Source: Beroe forskalii (Eukaryota > Ctenophora > Nuda > Beroida > Beroidae). Taken from it: DNA of 64,000 nucleotides. The translations under genes and the position numbers were made by a program. The stretch covers positions 268,706 to 332,705 of the forward strand of contig WFMF01000041.1 in NCBI GenBank assembly GCA_011033025.1, given 5' to 3'. This document shows, piece by piece, positions 58,200 through 64,000 of this stretch. Under the pieces are notes generated by a model. It saw only the letters and a list, made by a program, of their open reading frames with translations, made no database searches and was not told the DNA's origin. Numbering within the stretch: the first letter of the stretch is position 1; each line of letters opens with the position of its first letter.

Positions 58200-61100
58200 G
58201 AGTTAGCGCTGTAGGAATTTGTGTTGAAGGAATTGGTATACGCAGGTGTTCAGAGACAACAGTTGACGTCTTTAGAGCAGAAGGCAACAGTAGGGCACCA
58301 AGGAAACAACGCGTTGAGAGTTGGGAATGTTGTAGTTTTAGCTGTAAAATATTCTTCGTATATTTTCTTGGAAAAGCGCCCTCCCCTCTCACGGAAAGCA
58401 GACTTGTAACATCACACTGCAATCATAGAACTGCTCAAACATACCGTGTAACTTATTACAAAGCAGAAGAAAAAGAGAAGAAGACTTCTCTGACAAATTA
58501 TACTGAACTTATATTTATTAATGTAAGTGCGAAAATTATATGTTTTGATATAGGTAGCATGCTAGAATGCTATATACGTCCTGGCATTGAAAGCAATTAA
58601 CAGCTTAACAGCCACAACTTAGCTAACTAATGTACTGAGTATTTTCTTTGAAATATATTTCAGGATATAATGGATAAATAATAACCTGGCAAAATAAAGC
58701 GAATACGGAATGCGCCATATTTAAGGTAGAGCTTTAGTTGTAAAAAGTCAATATAATTGGTTTGTAGGGACTTTTAACACGTAAGTGCGAAAGTAAATCA
58801 TAACTGGAAGCTAAGCACAGATGGAGGCTTAAAAACAAAGCTGTTCCGAACACAAACAAACAACAAAGTGTAGAAGTAACAATGTAATAAGGAGCTTTGA
58901 ACTTAGCGGTCAATGACTCTTGCTCTGGTGTATAGTAGCACACTATAACCATGATCAATCTCTCTCTCATGCCAGATGACCTTCAAGATAATCATGACGA
59001 AAGTAATGTGCTGTACGGTACTCAGAGCTGTGTAGACCGTTGTGTGTGATTTGAAACATGATGGTTATTTCGTCCAATATGAAATATGCCAAGTATGTGA
59101 CCCAGGTGTAGTTTTCATTAAGGGGATCTGGAGAAAGTGTGATGAGTGGAGTTCTATAATCATAGGAGCACTATAATCATAGGAGGTTTAAGCGAGCCGG
59201 TATCATCAATCAAGTGAGTTTGACACGTTCGCGAAACCTTTTAGAGTCCTAATGTAAGGAATTATATATGATCATGTGGAAGTGAGGCTTACTACAGAAG
59301 CCCAAATCATAGCAAATTGTAGCTGGTATGAAAAGATAGTATTTAATGTAAGTCCATCTTATAGTAACGCAGGACGAAGGATGAAAAAGTTAAAATCAGC
59401 GATTATCAACTGTCAAAATGTCAAACATCCCGGTTTTAAAACTTCATAGCAGCTCTCGCGTTAGAAAAGTTAAAAACACAAACAAAAGTTGCCACACCTG
59501 TATACACATTACACCTGTACCCACGTAGGTAAACAGAAAACATAAACAACTTCGTCTCTTTCCGGCGCACTATTGATGCCTCCCTATATATTGTAATATT
59601 ACTCGATAGCTAACGACTTTGGTAACACAAAAGTTCTCAACAAAGGGCGAATTTATTGTTCGCTATTACTAAGTGCATACAAAGCGCCTTTCTACGTTAC
59701 ATATTCATTAATAATACCCACCTAAAATATGTTATAATATGTTTTACAACTTTGGAATCCGTATAATAGTGCTTGGGCAAAGTCAGACGAGTCAAATATA
59801 TGTTTAATAGACCCGGTCAGATCACGATAAGCCTCGTTTATATCCAAAGTGATGTGCTGCACAAGCAGGTCATATTGTCTGCAGATCATTCAATTCATAT
59901 CGTGAGCATTGATCAAATCATTGTTTTATGATCATAAGCCATCAAAAACGCCATCAAAGTAAACATCGATCTGAAATGACTCCTGACAAACGTATAACTA
60001 TGTCTCCACACGAAAAAGTAATTACGAAGTCAAAATATGTACATCAGAAGGAGGGAACTAATGAATCAGAAAATACACTCTGAAAAGTGAAAACTGCAAA
60101 ATGCTGTTGTACTATAACCTACTGAAAGGCGAGGAATACAGAACTACTGAAACAAAAAAATACATTCTGAAAACTTTAAAATGCTGTTGCACTAACCTAC
60201 TGAAAGTGAAAGGAGAGAAATACAGAATCAGAAAATACATTCTGAAAACTTTAACATGTCGTTGTACTAATAACCAACTACGAATATATCCACAACGAAA
60301 AAATAACACGAAAGGAGAAGCCATGGAAATGGCAGTAACGTCAGATGGCGTAACACTCTCGGAATGTCTTGGAAATGTTACTATAAATGGTACTCTTTGA
60401 TAGATTGAGTAGAATCGTGGGAAGACCACTAAACTGGGTGCATTTTGATTATCGTGAACTATTCCTTATTAAGTTATCATTAAGAGGTTTTGTGCTGGGA
60501 AAATGGATTTATTCTTGTTATGTGCGATCCATAGTTTAATTATAGCTTCCGATATTAACTGCTTATAGTAATGGCTCAAAATAGGTTGCAATCATTGGTT
60601 CATTGCATTCTATTTTTGTCAAGCACGATTATTTTTATTTCTTCGCATTATAATATTGCTTTATTAAAATTTACTGATTTCAAGTTTTAAAACTCTTTAA
60701 TGCGAGGAGAATTTTTCTAAAAGATGCTTGATCTATATTGCTAGGTTCAATTTTGAATTTTCAAATGAAACGAAATTGTCTCCGATTTGGCCTCATACTC
60801 AATAACTCCATGCAGCTCCATGGCCTCATAATCATTAATAAATTAATAATTTGACTTATATTTACATAATCAGGCAATGACTTAATCCAAGAATTCAAAC
60901 CAATTGATTGGCCATAAACTTATTATAGCTTTATAGGGAGTGATTTTGTTATTGATGTTGGATCTAAACCCATGACCCAAATTGAGTTTTCTGCGGAAGT
61001 GAACCAGTTTAAATTCAGGTAATTGAATTTTCGTGATGATAGATTGCCACCTAGAAATCTAGAAGCTACAACTCGTGTGAAGACGTTCTAAAAGCCTAGT

Positions 61101-64000
61101 GAAGTATAGTGGAATGGTAATTTGATCACCTTTACTCCTATAGTTGAACTGGAGTGACTTGGGTTTTATGAAATGGATGGCTGGAGCTTTGCTTGGTACT
61201 GTACGATTTATAGTCCTATATCCTCACGCCAATCAAAGTGTAGAGCCATATAATAAACTACTTTATGATCACATCCATGTCTAAGAAATTAAAATGATTT
61301 ACAGATTACAGCTATACCATTCTATAACTCGTCTACTGGCGAGTAATAGAATTGTTGACGTTTAGTCGAGATTGATTATTGAAGTCATAGCGGAGTGAAA
61401 TCATAGTGAAATCATAGTGAAATCACAGTGGTCTGTGAAATCATAGTGGAGTGAAATGTCAGATTATAATACAAGCCTGGTGCACTGGATGAATACATGA
61501 AATTACAGTCGGTGATTTAGGATAGAGATTTGAAAATGACAAAATCAAATACAAGATAACGGAGGTCATCCTGTATTTACCATGATTCTAAATCAAAATC
61601 AAGAGAAATTAGCAATTCTATGAATCAGACAAAGATGTGGTAAGAAATAGTAGTATTTGATGAGCTAACAATCATCACTGAACTGATCAACACAAACGAA
61701 AGGGAAACATTTTACTGCTAGCATGACCGATAATTCACACCTGGAGCACGAAGGTTATCATGTGACAAGAATCAATCATAAGATGATTAATAGTTCTTCA
61801 AAGCTGTTAATCAAAGAGTGACTATATCATATCATCGTGAGTGAAATATGACCGTATATCAAAACGAGTCTATACCTTGACTTCAGCATCTGAAAGACTT
61901 CGAGTAGGGAAATGGGTGGCATCTCGTCAGTGTTTGATGACTCCAAACCCTGATAACTACGTCACACTCAATCGAGTATCATGTCCAGTGGGCATTATGT
62001 CCAGTACCCTCACACCCTTCTAAACTACTACAACTAGGAGTATAACAATAGTAAAATGCTGTGTTGGAATATGATACTTGTAAGACACTCCAGCATCTAC
62101 CACCCAGCAGTATATATACCACTGGAGCATGACAAGTCAGGTGCTTCCCCAACTGGAAGAGAAGAACAGGTGTCAGAAGCTCACACTAAACTATAAACTG
62201 GGTTAATCTTGTTTAGTGAGCAGAAGGAGCAGTGACCAGATGTGAGCAGTGTGACCAGTCTTCCAGTATCTGCACAGATGCGACCAGTCCTACAGTATCT
62301 ACAATTCTACACAGATGTCAGCAGTGTGACCAGCATCTGCACTGCTGCTAATTCCATGAAATATGCACTTCTTGGTCAGAACATAGAGATTCCAGCACCA
62401 TAAATGCCCAGTACCTATAAACTACCATTTATGATCCCCTTTTTTCATGCACAATAGTTCCTTTTAGTTTCCGTATCAGTCAGTACGTTATGTAGCGGTG
62501 TAATCACTGTGTGCACCCATGATCCCAGAAGTGTATGGTTCATCGGGCAGCGGGGGCCGAAAAATCGTGTGTGGTGCACTCATACGCTGCCCAACTGACG
62601 CCCTGTTTTTAGCCCAGCGCATTCTCTAGAATCTACCCTTTCAAGCTTCAAAATTAGATTTAAATTACCTGCACGATATGAACGAGTCAAATCACAGCAC
62701 TGTACTGTGCTTTGTAGATTAAAATACGAGCGAATCAGACATCAGCGACACCCTTTATTCTGTCACAAAGAAGAACTTAAAATAGCTTGATTAATTTCAA
62801 GGTACTCGACAGCTTGGATGCATTCCAAGTTTTAAATAGCTTGGAGCGTTGGCACATTCCTAATATTGAATTAAGAAAATTTCTTTATCTCTCGAACTGA
62901 AGCTATATAATGTAAGACTGTATGGAAGGAAAAATACTATGGAAAAGAGAACGGAAGAAGTCAAGAAGTCCAGAAAAAACAGCGTACAGTAAAGTTCAAG
63001 GCACTCAAAAATGGCAGAAAAACACACATACTAACTCACATAACCACCCATATTATTATCATTGTACTCTTTAAAAACTCGAAAAGTATAAACTATAGGT
63101 TTGTGATGTGGCACGACGTAGTGAAATAAATAGCTAAAAGCAAAGCAGGATCTAGAAAAAGTGAACAAAACAAAGAGCTTGAGCTAGCTGTGTCTGTAGG
63201 AAGAACAAGATACTTAATTCAATGACTCCGCAGCGATTACCACGTTAAGGAAGACTTGGTTAATATCACTCCGTAAATAATACGATTATATAATGATAAT
63301 AATAAAACATACACACGACTATAGGCTGCGCAGTGGATTATAGGCGGTTTAACGTCATCAACGCACTACATTAATCTATGATAATGACGTCATCAAGACA
63401 GTCAGTGAGTTCTGAATGATGCACCAATACAGTGCTCAGAGGGCGCGCACCAATCTCAAATGCGCATTTGGTGATCAGGGATATAATATATGGGGATTAA
63501 AAGAGGTTAAATACCCCTCCTTGCTCTCTCAGGTCCAGTTATATCGCACTAAACACACGTCGCATGTCAAATTAATTAATCATTAATTACGTAATGAAAT
63601 ATATCCGCCCCGAGTGGGGTACGAACAAAACAAAGGAAAAGAGGTCAGAAGGAGGGACGCTGATTGAGCAATTTCTCATAATTCAGGACATTGTATGGAA
63701 AGTAAAATTCAGAGAAACATAGAAATATAAGGGGGATATAAAAGGGGGATAGGTAGCAATAAAGGATAAGGCTGTGAGGAGATACGCGCACCAACACTCG
63801 GACGAACAAACATACCGCATAATAATATATTATAACACATCACACTATAATACGAGAGGGGTAACAAAGTTAAACGTTCGAATATCAATTAGCAGCGAGT
63901 AGTAGCAGTAGCTCCAGTTGTAGCTGAAGTGTCAGACCTGATGTATGTTTATACAAGAAATACGTGGCGAGATACCACTCGACACACTCACGCTTCTCAT
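58200..64000. other. No supported gene; AT-rich DNA with small tandem repeats
   Basis: I find no conserved domain, splice-framed exon or RNA gene here, including the missing SPTLC2 C-terminus. Visible structure is limited to a three-unit repeat at 60090-60290, short repeats of tgaaatcatag at 61385-61460, and repeats of cagtgtgaccag at 62220-62345. Upstream exons of the acidic gene or downstream exons of SPTLC2 could be hidden if short. Confidence 0.5.
60090..60290. repeat. Three diverged tandem units of about 85 bp
   Basis: Units share tgctgttgtactaacctact, then gaaatacagaa, then acattctgaaaactttaa. They differ by small indels. Frames of about 100 codons on both strands here derive from the repeat. 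Confidence 0.7.

Noticed and set aside
62500-62640. Possible small structured RNA with a gggcagcg / cgctgccc stem
   Set aside because: A single short inverted repeat without recognisable RNA family features is insufficient.

Overview
The window is nuclear DNA from a ciliated metazoan. It has intron-rich genes with short GT-AG introns, a complete intraflagellar transport gene, CCCTAA-type telomeric motifs inside a repeat, and a very rich load of short inverted-repeat transposons. The sequence alone does not fix the phylum. The composition and compact genes would suit a non-bilaterian or other marine invertebrate, but that is inference.

Layout. Positions 1-6700 are repeats: a 549-bp MITE with a 5-bp target duplication, then a 4.9-kb fold-back element carrying a satellite and a nested inverted-repeat element. 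6694-12727 (minus) is a full IFT122 gene of ten exons. 12.7-16.9 kb holds two copies of a TA-flanked MITE family and a MITE that has captured an exon of a neighbouring gene. 16894-31609 (minus) is a 16-exon gene for a TPR protein ending in a MYND zinc finger. Its last intron is 9.1 kb long, splits the MYND finger, and is packed with inverted repeats, Penelope-like remnants and a mosaic tandem array. 32272-36854 (minus) is POLDIP2, 37382-38995 (minus) RMI1, and 39543-41388 (minus) a UBL/UBA protein resembling UBL7. 41.4-46.9 kb holds a telomere-motif MITE, a GC-rich palindromic element and a 2.8-kb fold-back with 175-bp tandem arms. 46953-56928 (plus) is the front two thirds of SPTLC2, with a young Ty3/Gypsy LTR element in its longest intron. 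57156-58124 (minus) is an unrecognised acidic coding exon. 58.1-64 kb shows no gene I can support.

How the genes relate. They are ordinary housekeeping genes with no shared pathway: cilium transport (IFT122), mitochondrial or DNA-replication partner (POLDIP2), BLM-topoisomerase III dissolution complex (RMI1), ubiquitin binding (UBL7-like) and sphingolipid synthesis (SPTLC2). IFT122, TPR-MYND, POLDIP2, RMI1 and the UBL/UBA gene all lie on the minus strand. POLDIP2, RMI1 and UBL/UBA are only about 0.5 kb apart. For five genes I checked that exon phases chain without a break; this supports the models but is not transcript evidence.

The most interesting material is structural. It includes the exon-capturing MITE, the two-copy MITE with a shared 43-codon ORF, a nested insertion whose empty site is preserved in the opposite arm, a tandem array whose copies are patchworks of other repeats, a duplicated in-frame splice acceptor in POLDIP2, and an SPTLC2 intron lacking a GT donor and bounded by 15-bp direct repeats.
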